64,000 nucleotides of DNA from JAOBAU01 sp034667465 (GCA_034667465.1 JAXDJV010000024.1:124001-188000); one strand, 5' to 3'; positions 43,130-52,891 are shown, counted from the first letter of the stretch. Translations and numbers: made by a program. Notes: generated from the sequence alone by a model not told the origin.

Positions 43130-45772
43130 TTAGTGGTTTGCACTGCGCCGGCGTCCCGGTTTGACGACGACGAGGTAGTTCAGCGCATCGGCTCCGCCGC
43201 AGGTGTTCTGGACGCGTACCCAGTAAAGCGTATCGGTCGTCAGCGGCGGCGTGATGAACGTCAGATTGTCGGTCCCGACCGGCTTCGTGGTGTCGCCGTT
43301 CGATCCCTGGAACCATTGATAGACGAGCGTCGGCGAACCGGTGACCGTCGCGGTCAACGTCGCCGTGCTGCCGGGCGGTATGTTCGCCGGACCGCTGATC
43401 GTCAGCGCCGTCGGCGCAACACACGTCACCACCGTGACCGGCACCGCGACGCTGTCGACCGCGGCCGCGCCGCAACCGCTGGAGACGCGCACCCAGTAGG
43501 TCGAGCTGCCGGTCGCGGTGACACTGACTGCATCACTGGTCGCGCCATTCAGCGGACTCGAAGTGTTACCGCTCGCGCCGACGTACCACTGATACGAAAG
43601 GCTCGTGCCGGTGGCCACGACCGTGAGCGTCGTCGCAAGACCGAAGCTGATCGTCGACGGATTCGCGGTGACTGACGTGATCGCCGTCGAACTGCAGTTC
43701 ACTACAACGGTCACCGTCATCGTGCGCGAATTGACGACGCCGCAGCTGTTGCTCAGCTGCGCCCAGAACTTCGTCGTCTGCGTAAGCGGTCCGGTCGTGA
43801 TGGTGCGGCTGGTGCCGACCGGGTTCTGCGTGTCGGGCGCCGTCCCCTGATACCAGACGACTGACGGATTGGAGTTGTTGTGCCCGAGGGTGAGTGTGGC
43901 GGTGTTGCCGGTAACGATCGTCTGATCGGAAGGCTGCGTGACGATCAGCGGCGCGACGCAGGTGACGGTGACGGTCGCGGTGTTGCTGTTCGCGGAGCCG
44001 CAGGCGTTCGTCACCTTCACCCAGTACGGCGTCGTCGCGCTCGGACTGACGTTCAGCGTGCTGCTGTTTCCGCCGGTCGGCGACGCGGTGCTCGGCGATG
44101 CACCGATGTACCACTGATACGTGAACGGGGTTGAGCCGCTTGCGGTGACGCTCAGCGACGTGTTCGTGCCGGAGCTGATGGAGACGCTTGCCGGCTGATT
44201 GCTGATCGACGGTGCAACGCATGGCGTAACCGTGACGGTGACGGTCGAACTGTCGGCGACCGGCGCGCACTGTCCGGTGACGCGAACCCAGTACGTCGTG
44301 GTCGTCGTCGGAGAGACGCTGATCTGCGAGCTCGTGCCGCCGGAAACAGGGTTCGATGTGTTGCCGCTCGCGCCGGTGTACCACTGATAGGTGAGGGTCG
44401 TCGTGCCGGACGCGGTGACGCTCAGCGGCGTCGACGAGCCAGCGGTGATCGTGGCGGTACCGCTGACGTTCGAGATGGAGGGCGGCGTACAAACAACGGC
44501 GCCAGGATAGACGGCCTGTGCGGCGTGAATGTCCCACGTCTGCGGAGCAGCGTGAATTCCGCTCGGAATGAACGCCTTCATGATCGCGGAAGAGGAGCAC
44601 TCGAGAGTTGACGGAGATGAAGAGCAGGGAGCCGATCCACTCGGTGTCTGATCCGAATGGCGAAACCCGATTGAGTGTCCGACTTCGTGCGTAACGGCTG
44701 TGTCGAAATCGCGATTCGGGCTCGCGAACAGTACCGTGCAGTTCGCGATGCCGACGTTCATCTCAACGTCACCTTCAGTGATCGTTTCAAACGTTTCTCC
44801 GTTGGGGCCGGGATGCGTTCCGGTGGAGTGGTAGCCGCCAATGCCGAGCACACCGCTGTAGCTGTTGCCGTTGCAGGTGAACGGGCCCGCGCCCGCCCAC
44901 GAAATATCGCGTTCGAACTGAACGGTGTTCTTGCCGTCGCCCACGTTCGGCTGCACGCCGGTGTCGCTGCGCGACTGACCGTTGTAGAGGAGCTTGATGT
45001 CGGTTCCGCTGACACCCACCCAGGCGCTGAATGCGGCGTTGATGGCGTTGTCGCCTCCTCCTGCCGCTCCCGGTTCCGTTGACAAACCGCGTCCGTAAAC
45101 GACGTTGGAAGAGAATCCCGGCCGGCGCGCCGGGCCGATCGTGTACGACCCCGCGGTAAACGGCGCGACCTGGATCGTGACTGACGCAGCACTCGACTTC
45201 AACGAAGGCGCCGGAAGGTTGTAGCTCGTCACCGGCGAGTCTCCACGAACCTGCGCGCGAACGAAGTCGAGAAACTCTTTCGCCGAGCGGCGGCTATCCT
45301 CAAACGGACGCAAGTGCGAATCCCAGCCGCTAATGTCTTCGCGCTCGAGCAATTCCTGACCTGACTCATCGTGCGCGAAACGGAACTTGCCGAGCGCGAG
45401 ATCCATGACCGCCCACTTGCCGTCAGGACGCGTGCGCAGCATGAGCAGCAATCGTTCGCCGGGCACGAGTTTCGGCACTCCGGCAATGACCGTAGTCATC
45501 CCGCCGTAAGTACCACCAGGCTCGTACACCTCGATGACGTCGTTCGTCGCGACACCCTTCAACCCCTCGGTCACACGAAGGGTGGCAACCGTCACGATTC
45601 CCGATGCCTCTTCGAAACGAACGTTCGTATCGATGACCTTCGCGACAACGATCGCGTGCGCCCGATCGATCAGATCGCGGTCTTCCGGTACGACGTAGGT
45701 TGCGGCGAAAGCGGCGGAGGCGGTGGTGATTAGAAAGACAGCAACTCCAAAACGACTAAGCATTGGACGCAC
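43130..45772 (-). CDS. Secreted matrixin-type metalloprotease with tandem Ig-like repeats (copy 1)
   Basis: 880 aa. A signal peptide (about 1-23) is followed by an N-terminal domain of about 200 residues and a matrixin-like catalytic domain. Its zinc motif HEVGHSIGFRH begins near residue 362 (HExxHxxGxxH). About five Ig-like repeats of ~85 residues fill the C-terminal half, each with YQWYxGxSG-type cores and Cys-Val-Ala-Pro starts. It is probably exported to act on extracellular protein or matrix. A close paralogue with the same layout lies at 48258-50627. Confidence 0.87.
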   Translation of the reverse strand: MRPMLSRFGVAVFLITTASAAFAATYVVPEDRDLIDRAHAIVVAKVIDTNVRFEEASGIVTVATLRVTEGLKGVATNDVIEVYEPGGTYGGMTTVIAGVPKLVPGERLLLMLRTRPDGKWAVMDLALGKFRFAHDESGQELLEREDISGWDSHLRPFEDSRRSAKEFLDFVRAQVRGDSPVTSYNLPAPSLKSSAASVTIQVAPFTAGSYTIGPARRPGFSSNVVYGRGLSTEPGAAGGGDNAINAAFSAWVGVSGTDIKLLYNGQSRSDTGVQPNVGDGKNTVQFERDISWAGAGPFTCNGNSYSGVLGIGGYHSTGTHPGPNGETFETITEGDVEMNVGIANCTVLFASPNRDFDTAVTHEVGHSIGFRHSDQTPSGSAPCSSSPSTLECSSSAIMKAFIPSGIHAAPQTWDIHAAQAVYPGAVVCTPPSISNVSGTATITAGSSTPLSVTASGTTTLTYQWYTGASGNTSNPVSGGTSSQISVSPTTTTTYWVRVTGQCAPVADSSTVTVTVTPCVAPSISNQPASVSISSGTNTSLSVTASGSTPFTYQWYIGASPSTASPTGGNSSTLNVSPSATTPYWVKVTNACGSANSNTATVTVTCVAPLIVTQPSDQTIVTGNTATLTLGHNNSNPSVVWYQGTAPDTQNPVGTSRTITTGPLTQTTKFWAQLSNSCGVVNSRTMTVTVVVNCSSTAITSVTANPSTISFGLATTLTVVATGTSLSYQWYVGASGNTSSPLNGATSDAVSVTATGSSTYWVRVSSGCGAAAVDSVAVPVTVVTCVAPTALTISGPANIPPGSTATLTATVTGSPTLVYQWFQGSNGDTTKPVGTDNLTFITPPLTTDTLYWVRVQNTCGGADALNYLVVVKPGRRRSANH

Positions 45773-45847
45773 GTTTCCCCCATTTGTCGGACCCGAACAT
45801 TCATTCTAAGTCCGCGAGCCAGTGAGGCTGTAACGAAGGTCACACTG

Positions 45848-48208
45848 TCAGTCGTGTGGCGGCGGGCGCTTCGCCCGCCGAGTCGGCCGACTCCACACCA
45901 CCAAAACGATCAGCACGGCCAGCGTCGTGAACGTGACCGCTCGCCCGATCACGAACGCGTTCGGCAGGAAGACGACGCGAATGTCGTGGTGTCCTTGCGG
46001 GACGAAGAACCCGAGGAAGGCCACGTTCGCAAAGTAGTCGTGCACGCGGCGATCATCGATGTAGACGCGCCAGCCTTCCCACGCCGGCTCGGAGAGGACG
46101 ACCCAACCGCTCTCTTTCATGTCGGCGGTGATTCGGAAGCCGTTCCCTTCGCGCGCGGTCTTCAACTCTCCCCTGCCGTTGGCGCGATCCTGCGGCAACA
46201 GCGGCGCGTCGAACCACGCCAGCTCGGAGAAGTCGGTTGCGGCGGTCATCTCCCGGATCGTCTGACCGTCATCCCTCGCGCCGAGACGCACCATGCGCGG
46301 AAGAAACGCGCGCGGCAGAACGTGCGGATTCTCGATGACGCGCGCGCCGCGCTGTTCGGCGACGACGCGCCATCCGGCCGGCACCGAAGTCTCGCTCGAC
46401 TCGAGAATGTAGCGGACGTTCAGAAACGAGAGAAACGGCCGCGTGGCATCGTCGATGCGATTGAACCAGACCGCCTGCGGGATGCACCAGAAATCATACG
46501 TCGCCGCGTAACGGCTGAAGGTCATCGCTTCGTAGCCGCGCACGTCTTCCAGTCCGTACAGCGTGCTCGTGCCGGGCACGAGTCCGTGATACAGCGCGGT
46601 AAAGCGAAAGAGGTCGGGAGAATCGCGGATCGGCCGGAGGATCGGAACGTCGGGATACGCGGCTGCGACCGGCAGCGTCGGATAGTAGCGACCCGCTTCG
46701 ACGATGCGCTGTCCGAGAATCGCCGCAAGCATCAGCGGCGCCATCAGCCGAAGTTGCGGACGCATCACCGCAACGATGGCGGCCAGTCCGAGCAACAGCA
46801 GTTCCGCGGCGAGCGTGTAGTGCGCCCACGACCCCTGGGAACGATCCGTCAGCTGCGCGCGCTCGATGAGCACGATGCCGGCGGCAATCGCGAAGAACGT
46901 CGCGGCGAGCGTGTAACCGAATGCGCGATCGCCGCCGCGACGGAACAGCTCTTCGACGCCGAGCGCGGCGAGCAACGCAAAGCAGAATGCGGCGCCGAAT
47001 GAGAAGCGCTCGTTGATGGTGATGTTGAACAGCGGCAGCTTCTGTAGCGCGCGGCTGAGCGGCGGCCAGTCGGCGCGCGCGAGCAGACAAAAGAGCAGCA
47101 TGCCGGCGAAGAACCAGCTCTCCTTTCGGCGCGTCCGCCAGATTCCGTAAATCGCGAGCGCGAGGACGACGCTGCCGGCGGCCGATGCGTCGTGCGGCAG
47201 ATAGTTGACGCCTTCCCATCGGAAGCGCTGGCCGTGCAGCATCGGAAAGAAATCGGTCAGCAGTCGCGCGCGAACGGCGGCCGGTTTTGCGCCGCGAGGT
47301 TCCTGCGACCACGTGCCTTCGCGGTACTGATGCTCCATCGTCTGCGGCGCCGCTTCGATGATCGGCAGTACATAGATCGCGCAGAGCAGGAGCGCGACCA
47401 CGCCGGCGCCGACGGCCATCGCGATCGGACGAACGAGCTCGCGCCGTCGCTGCGCCAGCTCGAACAGACCGTACATCGCGCCGAGGAAGACGACATGCAG
47501 CGACGTTTCGGGATGACCGGAAAGGAGGAGGAACGTGAACGCCGTCGTCAGGATCGCCGCGGAACGCAACGACGGTTCGCGCACGCATCGTCGTGTACCG
47601 AGGAGGACGAACGGGAGAAACGACCAGGAGACGCCGATCGCCCAGAGGATGAAAAACGCGAGCGGCGTGGAGAACGTCCAGCCGGCCGCGGCGATCGTCG
47701 CCGCCGCATCGCGGCAGCCGAGCTCCCGCGCAAAAAGAAATGCGCCGAGCGCGGCGATGAAAAACGTCAGCGTCGCCGAATACGTCAGCCCTTTCGCGAC
47801 CGGCAGAATGCAGGCGAGCAGCGTGAACGGACTGTACGCCGCCGCCTGCGCCGCCGGCGCGAGGACGGTGCCGGAGAGCATGAAGCGATTCCAGATCGGC
47901 CACTGACCGTGAAGCAGCGAATCGCGCACCGCCGCCCGCCACGGAATCATCTGCGCGTAGAGATCGGAGAGCGCGCCGTTCTGCCATTCCGGGACGCCGA
48001 GCGGAATGCGCATCCGCGCCAGCGGCTCGGTGATGTACGGCAGATCGACCGGCCCGTAGACGCTGTCGGTCAGCAGCGCGCGTCCGGTCAGACAGAAAGG
48101 AATCAGGAAGAGGACGAGCGCGGTGACGTTCGAGAGCGGCGCGACGAAACGTCGGACCAGCAGCACGAGCACGGCGGCGGTAACGGTATAAAGCAGCAGC
48201 GACATCAA
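45848..48208 (-). CDS. YfhO-family polytopic membrane protein
   Basis: 786 aa. About 12 membrane helices in the first ~500 residues (for example LLLYTVTAAVLVLLVRRFV at the start) are followed by a ~200-residue extracytoplasmic domain and one last helix. The layout and the PYITEPLARMRIPLG and PIWNRFMLSG blocks match YfhO-like proteins, which are linked to GT-C glycosyltransferases acting on lipid-linked sugars. It lies between two paralogous matrixin genes. A perfect 9-bp hairpin with a CTT loop (45860-45880) lies within its final codons. Confidence 0.82.
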   Translation of the reverse strand: MMSLLLYTVTAAVLVLLVRRFVAPLSNVTALVLFLIPFCLTGRALLTDSVYGPVDLPYITEPLARMRIPLGVPEWQNGALSDLYAQMIPWRAAVRDSLLHGQWPIWNRFMLSGTVLAPAAQAAAYSPFTLLACILPVAKGLTYSATLTFFIAALGAFLFARELGCRDAAATIAAAGWTFSTPLAFFILWAIGVSWSFLPFVLLGTRRCVREPSLRSAAILTTAFTFLLLSGHPETSLHVVFLGAMYGLFELAQRRRELVRPIAMAVGAGVVALLLCAIYVLPIIEAAPQTMEHQYREGTWSQEPRGAKPAAVRARLLTDFFPMLHGQRFRWEGVNYLPHDASAAGSVVLALAIYGIWRTRRKESWFFAGMLLFCLLARADWPPLSRALQKLPLFNITINERFSFGAAFCFALLAALGVEELFRRGGDRAFGYTLAATFFAIAAGIVLIERAQLTDRSQGSWAHYTLAAELLLLGLAAIVAVMRPQLRLMAPLMLAAILGQRIVEAGRYYPTLPVAAAYPDVPILRPIRDSPDLFRFTALYHGLVPGTSTLYGLEDVRGYEAMTFSRYAATYDFWCIPQAVWFNRIDDATRPFLSFLNVRYILESSETSVPAGWRVVAEQRGARVIENPHVLPRAFLPRMVRLGARDDGQTIREMTAATDFSELAWFDAPLLPQDRANGRGELKTAREGNGFRITADMKESGWVVLSEPAWEGWRVYIDDRRVHDYFANVAFLGFFVPQGHHDIRVVFLPNAFVIGRAVTFTTLAVLIVLVVWSRPTRRAKRPPPHD
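45860..45880. repeat. REP-like palindrome, copy 2
   Basis: CGGCGGGCG-CTT-CGCCCGCCG, a perfect 9-bp inverted repeat sharing its core with 42624-42648. It lies in the last codons of the YfhO-like gene and may also help terminate that transcript. Confidence 0.5.
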
Positions 48209-48257
48209 CGGACTGCTTACGGCGCGGGACGTCGCGCCGTTGAGGCGTTCGGCAATC

Positions 48258-50627
48258 TTAGTGCGAAGCGGTGCGCCGCTTCGGCGGTACTCCCGGCGTG
48301 ACGACCGCCGCCACGCTGTTCACCGTGCCACACGGACTGACGATGCGAACCCAGAACGACGACGGCGACGTCACCGGCGGCGTCGCCACCGATGCCGCGC
48401 TTCCGCCGATCGGCGATGTGAAATCGAAAACCTGTCCGGCGTACCACTGATACGTGAGTGATGCGCCTGTCGCGCCAACCATCAGCACGGTACTCGCGCC
48501 GGTCGTCACCGTCGTCGACGCCGGCTGTTGCGTGATGACCGGCGCCGTGCAGTTTGCGACGACCCTGATCCGCGCCGGCGCGCTGTCGACGGTGCCGCAA
48601 TCGTTGGCGATGCGCACCCAGTAACTCGTCAGCGTCGTCACGCCGCCGATCGTCACCGTCGAGCCCGTGCCGTTCGTGACCGGCTTCGACGTATCGCCGC
48701 TCTCGCCCTGGTACCACGTGTAATGCAGCGGCGCGGTCCCTGTGTTGCCGACGAAGAGCGTCGCCACGCCGCCGCTCACGACGTCGCCGCCGGTCGGCTG
48801 CACGACGATGCGCGGCGCGGTGCATGGCGTGACGCCGATCGTGATCGTGTCGCTCGACGCCGACGCGCCGCAGTCGTTCGACACCTGCACCCAGTACGTC
48901 GACGTCGAAGCCGGACGAACGTCGAGCACCGCGCTGCGTGCGCCGGCGATCGGCGACGCCGTCGAGCCGCTCGCTCCCTGGTACCACTGATAGCTGAGCG
49001 TTCCGCCGCTTGCGCCGACGAAGAGCGTCGTCGTTGCGCCTTCGATGATGTTCGCGTTCGGCGAGAGGTTACTGATCGTCACGGCCGGACAGTTGTTCAC
49101 CGTGACGATCGCCGCATCGCTGTCGGCGGCTGGCGTACAGGAGTTCGAAACGCGCACCCAGTACGACGACGTCACGGCGGGAGTCACCGTCAGCGAGGCG
49201 CCGGTCGCGCCGGCGATCGGCGAACCGATGTTTCCCTTCGGCCCGAGGTACCACTGATATAGCAGCGGCGCGGTGCCGGTCGCGACGACCGAGAGCGTGA
49301 CCGGCGTCGTGCCGAGAGAAGTCGAGATCGGCTGACGCGTGATCTGCGGCGCCGAACAGGCGGGACCGCTGCCGTAAACCGCGGCGATCGCTTCCTGATC
49401 CCAGGGCTGCAGCGCGGCGCCGTAGACGTCGCTGTTGAACGCGACGGTCGAGTTCATGATCGCCGTCGACGAGCTCGTGCCGCCGGTTGGCGGCTCATCG
49501 GAGTGACGGAGTCCGAGCGTGTGCCCGAGCTCGTGCGTGACGACGTGATCGAGTCCGTTGCCGGTCAGCCCCGGGCCGGTGATGCCGTTCTGAATGACGA
49601 GGTCTGCTTCCGCGATCGTGTAGAAACGCTCGCCGCCGAATTGATGCGTGCTGGCGGCGCTGCTGGCGCTGAACCACGCGCCGCCGATGGCGAGCGTCGC
49701 GCCCCCCTGTCCGGTGAACGAGCCCGGAATCTCACCGGCCGGATCGTCGAACTGGATCGTGTTCACGCCGTCGCTGTTGCCGGAGTTGAAGCCGGTGCGA
49801 GCGATGTTGGTCGTGCCGCCGTAGACATAGACGATGTTCGAGCCGCCGTCATTCGTCCACGATGAGAAGGCGCGCTGCACGGCGGTCAGTCCGCCGTTCG
49901 TTGCGCCGGGCTGCGAGCCGTGGCTGAGAAAGACGACCGAGCTCGGGAAGACGTTCCAGCGGATGCCGAGCAAGCCCTGCGAGCCGTCGGATTGCAGCAG
50001 ATAGCTGGCGATCGAGACGGGGGATGCAGTGACGTTTGCAGTGACGCTGTTGGTGACGATCGGCAGCGGATCGCGGACGAAGTAGTCTGGTTTCGGCTCG
50101 CCGCCGCGCGCCGTCTCGCACACGAAAGTCAGGAACGCGCCGGCGCTGCGCATCTGTTCGCGATGCGGCTCGCCGTCGACATCCCATCCGACGACTTCAC
50201 CTGCGTCGCGCACGAGCAGTCGTCGTCCGCGCGCGTCGCGTGCGAACGAGAATTTGCCGACGACCATGTTCTTCGCGACGAAATCGCCGCGATCGTTTTT
50301 CTCGAGGAAGAGCAGGAACTGTTCGCCGTTCACGTAACGCGGGCTGCCGGCGACGAGGTAGCCGACGTCACCGACGACGCCGCCGAGCTCGACGACGTCG
50401 ATCGTCGCGCCAGGCTCGCCTTTGATCGCTTCATCGACGTGCATCGGCGTGACGGTCTCGATCCAGCCGCCCGGCGCCCACCGCGTGTGCGACTCCCCTG
50501 CTGTGGCCAGGACGACCGCGTGCGACGCGAGGACGAGCGTCCGATCGTCGGCAACGATGAACGTCGCCGCGCGCGCGACGCCGGCGGTGAGTACCAGGAG
50601 CAAAACTGCGGGGGCGAGCCGTTTCAT
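48258..50627 (-). CDS. Secreted matrixin-type metalloprotease with tandem Ig-like repeats (copy 2)
   Basis: 789 aa. A signal peptide (about 1-20, ending GVARAA) precedes an N-terminal domain beginning FIVADDRTLVLASHAVV, parallel to copy 1. The zinc motif HELGHTLGLRH begins near residue 364, and about four Ig-like repeats with YQWYxGxxG cores follow. The C-terminus is short and basic. Predicted to be exported. The pair probably arose by duplication around the YfhO-like gene. Confidence 0.87.
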   Translation of the reverse strand: MKRLAPAVLLLVLTAGVARAATFIVADDRTLVLASHAVVLATAGESHTRWAPGGWIETVTPMHVDEAIKGEPGATIDVVELGGVVGDVGYLVAGSPRYVNGEQFLLFLEKNDRGDFVAKNMVVGKFSFARDARGRRLLVRDAGEVVGWDVDGEPHREQMRSAGAFLTFVCETARGGEPKPDYFVRDPLPIVTNSVTANVTASPVSIASYLLQSDGSQGLLGIRWNVFPSSVVFLSHGSQPGATNGGLTAVQRAFSSWTNDGGSNIVYVYGGTTNIARTGFNSGNSDGVNTIQFDDPAGEIPGSFTGQGGATLAIGGAWFSASSAASTHQFGGERFYTIAEADLVIQNGITGPGLTGNGLDHVVTHELGHTLGLRHSDEPPTGGTSSSTAIMNSTVAFNSDVYGAALQPWDQEAIAAVYGSGPACSAPQITRQPISTSLGTTPVTLSVVATGTAPLLYQWYLGPKGNIGSPIAGATGASLTVTPAVTSSYWVRVSNSCTPAADSDAAIVTVNNCPAVTISNLSPNANIIEGATTTLFVGASGGTLSYQWYQGASGSTASPIAGARSAVLDVRPASTSTYWVQVSNDCGASASSDTITIGVTPCTAPRIVVQPTGGDVVSGGVATLFVGNTGTAPLHYTWYQGESGDTSKPVTNGTGSTVTIGGVTTLTSYWVRIANDCGTVDSAPARIRVVANCTAPVITQQPASTTVTTGASTVLMVGATGASLTYQWYAGQVFDFTSPIGGSAASVATPPVTSPSSFWVRIVSPCGTVNSVAAVVTPGVPPKRRTASH

Positions 50628-50635
50628 ATCAATGT

Positions 50636-51313
50636 CTACGTACGAAGCTTCAGAATCGTATAGACGATCCAGAACCCCGCCTTGATGACGCCGGTCACGG
50701 TTCCGCTAATCTTCGACCGCCCGACGCGCCGACGATACGTCACCGGCACTTCCGCGACCCGTGCATTCAGCTGCAGCGCGCGTACCTGCATCTCGACCGT
50801 CCAGCCAAAGCGGCGATCCTGCATGCCGATGCGATCGAGGAGCTCGCGGCGGATGGCGCGGAACGGACCGAGGTCGGTGTAGCGATGGTTGTAGAAAAGC
50901 GCGATGAGGTTTGTGGCCAGCCGGTTGCCGAAGCGCTGCTGCGGCGTCAGCGCACCGGGCTCGACGACGCCGAGCGCGCGTGAGCCGATGACGAGGTCGG
51001 CTTCGCCGCTGAGAATCGGCGCGAGCAGGCGCGGCAATTCCGACGGATCGTCGGAGCCGTCGGCGTCGATGAAGACGACGATGTCGACGTCGTCGCGCAG
51101 CCGTTGCAGCGCGCCCGCGCACGCCGCGCCGTAGCCGCGCTCGGCGACGTGGACGACTTCCGCGCCGCCTTCGCGCGCGATCGTCGCGGTCGCATCGCGC
51201 GAGCCGTTGTCGCCGACGATGACGTCGCGCACGAGGCCGCGATCGAGCGCCGCGAGGAGCGCGCCGATGGCGTCTTCTTCATCGAGCGCCGGGATGATGA
51301 CTGCGATGGCCAC
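50636..51313 (-). CDS. Glycosyltransferase family 2, dolichyl-phosphate-mannose-synthase-like
   Basis: 225 aa GT-A enzyme starting MAIAVIIPALDEEDAIGALL. DVIVGDNGSRDATATIA and VVFIDADGSDDPSELPRL give the nucleotide-sugar site with a DAD motif, and GPFRAIRREL, FGWTVEMQVRAL and VPVTYRRRVGRSKISGT are typical of the DPM1/GtrB-like group. It probably transfers a sugar to a polyprenyl phosphate. It is divergent from the Rrf2 gene and 8 nt from the matrixin gene downstream. Confidence 0.9.
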   Translation of the reverse strand: MAIAVIIPALDEEDAIGALLAALDRGLVRDVIVGDNGSRDATATIAREGGAEVVHVAERGYGAACAGALQRLRDDVDIVVFIDADGSDDPSELPRLLAPILSGEADLVIGSRALGVVEPGALTPQQRFGNRLATNLIALFYNHRYTDLGPFRAIRRELLDRIGMQDRRFGWTVEMQVRALQLNARVAEVPVTYRRRVGRSKISGTVTGVIKAGFWIVYTILKLRT

Positions 51314-51331
51314 GCGCCGATTCTCTCTTTC

Positions 51332-51360
51332 TTGACAAAATTGATCAACAATGCAGACAA
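51332..51360 (+). promoter_or_regulatory. Sigma-70-type promoter with an internal dyad, upstream of rrf2
   Basis: TTGACA (51332-51337) is a perfect -35; 17 nt later AGACAA (51355-51360) is a weak -10. The spacer contains TTGATCAA (51341-51348), a perfect 8-bp dyad suited to binding a dimeric repressor. Transcription would start near the ATG at 51370, implying a leaderless message, and no Shine-Dalgarno sequence is seen. Confidence 0.5.
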
Positions 51361-51369
51361 TCCCCGCAA

Positions 51370-51852
51370 ATGCGGATGACGCTCGCTTCGGAGTACGGAT
51401 GTCTGGCCCTCCTCGCCGTCGGCGAAGCGGACGGCTGGTGCAAGCGCCACGACATCGCCGAGCGCTTCAACATCCCCGACGCGTTCCTCGAGCAGATCCT
51501 CCGCAAGCTCGTCGGCGCCGGCTTCATCGTCTCGCGCCGCGGCGCCGACGGTGGCTATCGGCTGGCCCGTCCGGCGTCGGAGATCGTCATCGCCGGCGTC
51601 GTCCGCGCCATGGATGGCGCGCTCGCCCCCACTCCCAGCGTCAGCGAAAATTTTTACCAGCCGAGCCCTGTCGAGGCGTCGGTTGCCTATCACCGTCTCT
51701 TCCGCCGCGTGCGCGACGCCATCGCGGCGATTCTCGAGGAGACGACCCTGGAGGACATCCTCGATGTGGAACGAACAAACCGCACCGCGCGCCGCCGCCC
51801 TGCCGGGAGCGGAAATCGCCGCGTCGCTCGTCCCGCGGCTCGCCGCCACTGA
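51370..51852 (+). CDS. Rrf2-family transcriptional regulator
   Basis: 160 aa. The winged-helix N-terminus reads MRMTLASEYGCLALLAV, then HDIAERFNIPDAFLEQILRK and GFIVSRRGADGGYRLARPA, the family-typical wing. The three clustered cysteines that hold an iron-sulfur cluster in IscR or NsrR are not present, so sensing must differ. The last ~30 residues are encoded by DNA that also forms the start of the acyl-CoA dehydrogenase gene. It probably regulates that gene and itself. Confidence 0.85.
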   Translation: MRMTLASEYGCLALLAVGEADGWCKRHDIAERFNIPDAFLEQILRKLVGAGFIVSRRGADGGYRLARPASEIVIAGVVRAMDGALAPTPSVSENFYQPSPVEASVAYHRLFRRVRDAIAAILEETTLEDILDVERTNRTARRRPAGSGNRRVARPAARRH

Positions 51853-52891
51853 GCGCGAGCACGATCTCGCCGGCCGCTACGCGGAGGGGAATCTCGCGGT
51901 CATCGCGGAGGCGGGACTGCTCGGACTGAATGTGCCGGCGGAGCTCGGCGGCATCGGCGAATCGCTGAGCGGTACCGTCGAGACGCTGCGCGTGATCGCA
52001 CACGGCTCGCCGTCCGCGGCGCTGATGCTGGCGATGCATACGTCGACGCTTTCCCACTACACGATCGATCCGCGTCATATCCCTGTCCGAGAACGCGTTG
52101 CGTTCCTGGAACAACGCGAATGGGCGTATCGCGAAGCGCTCGAAGGGCGGATCTTCGGCGTCGCGAATTCGGAAGCGGGTGCGGGCGGCGACGTGAAGCG
52201 TTCGAAAGCGCGCATCGAAGATGGACTCATCACCGGCGTGAAGAGTTTCTGCTCGATGGGAACGCACGCCGACTACTTCCTCGCCGCGGCGCGCGACGAA
52301 GCGGAGAAGGTCGATTACTACCTGGTCCGCAACGAGGCGGAGAAGGTGTCGGTCGCCGCCGAGTGGGACGCGATCGGAATGCGCAGCAGCGACAGCGTGT
52401 CGCTGCGCTTCGACGGCGCGCCGGTTATCGGACCGTTCGCGTACAAAGGTCTCATCGACGGCGTGAACAACCGTCACTGGGCGACGGTCTCATTCGCCGC
52501 GATCTTCACCGGCATCGCCGAATCGCTGCTCGAAGAGGTGTCGCGGCAGCGCGGCGGAATCCTTCATCAGACCAACACCGTCGATCTGCATCTGACGGTG
52601 CAGTCGTGTCTGGCGTTCGTGCGGCATTGCGTCGCGACGGAGCCGGAGGTCGCCGATGCGGCGTACCGGCGGCTGGTCCGCGACTGCAAGCTGTTCGTGA
52701 CGCGATCGCTGGCGCAGCAGGCCAGCGCGCTGTACATCGCGCAGGGCGGCTCGGCGTATCGATTCGGATCGTCGGTGTCGCGGAAACTGCGCGATCTTTT
52801 AGCCGGTCCCGCGGTCCGTCCGCCGGTCGGCGTCAGCTTCGACGAGTTGTGGGAAGAGCTGGCGGCAGGGGGAGAAAACAACAGGGTCTGA
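51764..52891 (+). CDS. Acyl-CoA dehydrogenase family flavoprotein
   Basis: Predicted 375 aa from ATG 51764, which has a GGAGG site about 9 nt upstream; this start lies 89 nt inside the Rrf2 gene. AEAGLLGLNVPAELGGIGES is the N-terminal helical domain, FGVANSEAGAGGDVKRSKAR the FAD/substrate loop and ITGVKSFCSMGTHADYFL the beta domain. The acyl substrate is unknown. The stop lies within an imperfect inverted repeat, and the C-terminus (GGENNRV) looks altered by it. Confidence 0.85.
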   Translation: MWNEQTAPRAAALPGAEIAASLVPRLAATEREHDLAGRYAEGNLAVIAEAGLLGLNVPAELGGIGESLSGTVETLRVIAHGSPSAALMLAMHTSTLSHYTIDPRHIPVRERVAFLEQREWAYREALEGRIFGVANSEAGAGGDVKRSKARIEDGLITGVKSFCSMGTHADYFLAAARDEAEKVDYYLVRNEAEKVSVAAEWDAIGMRSSDSVSLRFDGAPVIGPFAYKGLIDGVNNRHWATVSFAAIFTGIAESLLEEVSRQRGGILHQTNTVDLHLTVQSCLAFVRHCVATEPEVADAAYRRLVRDCKLFVTRSLAQQASALYIAQGGSAYRFGSSVSRKLRDLLAGPAVRPPVGVSFDELWEELAAGGENNRV

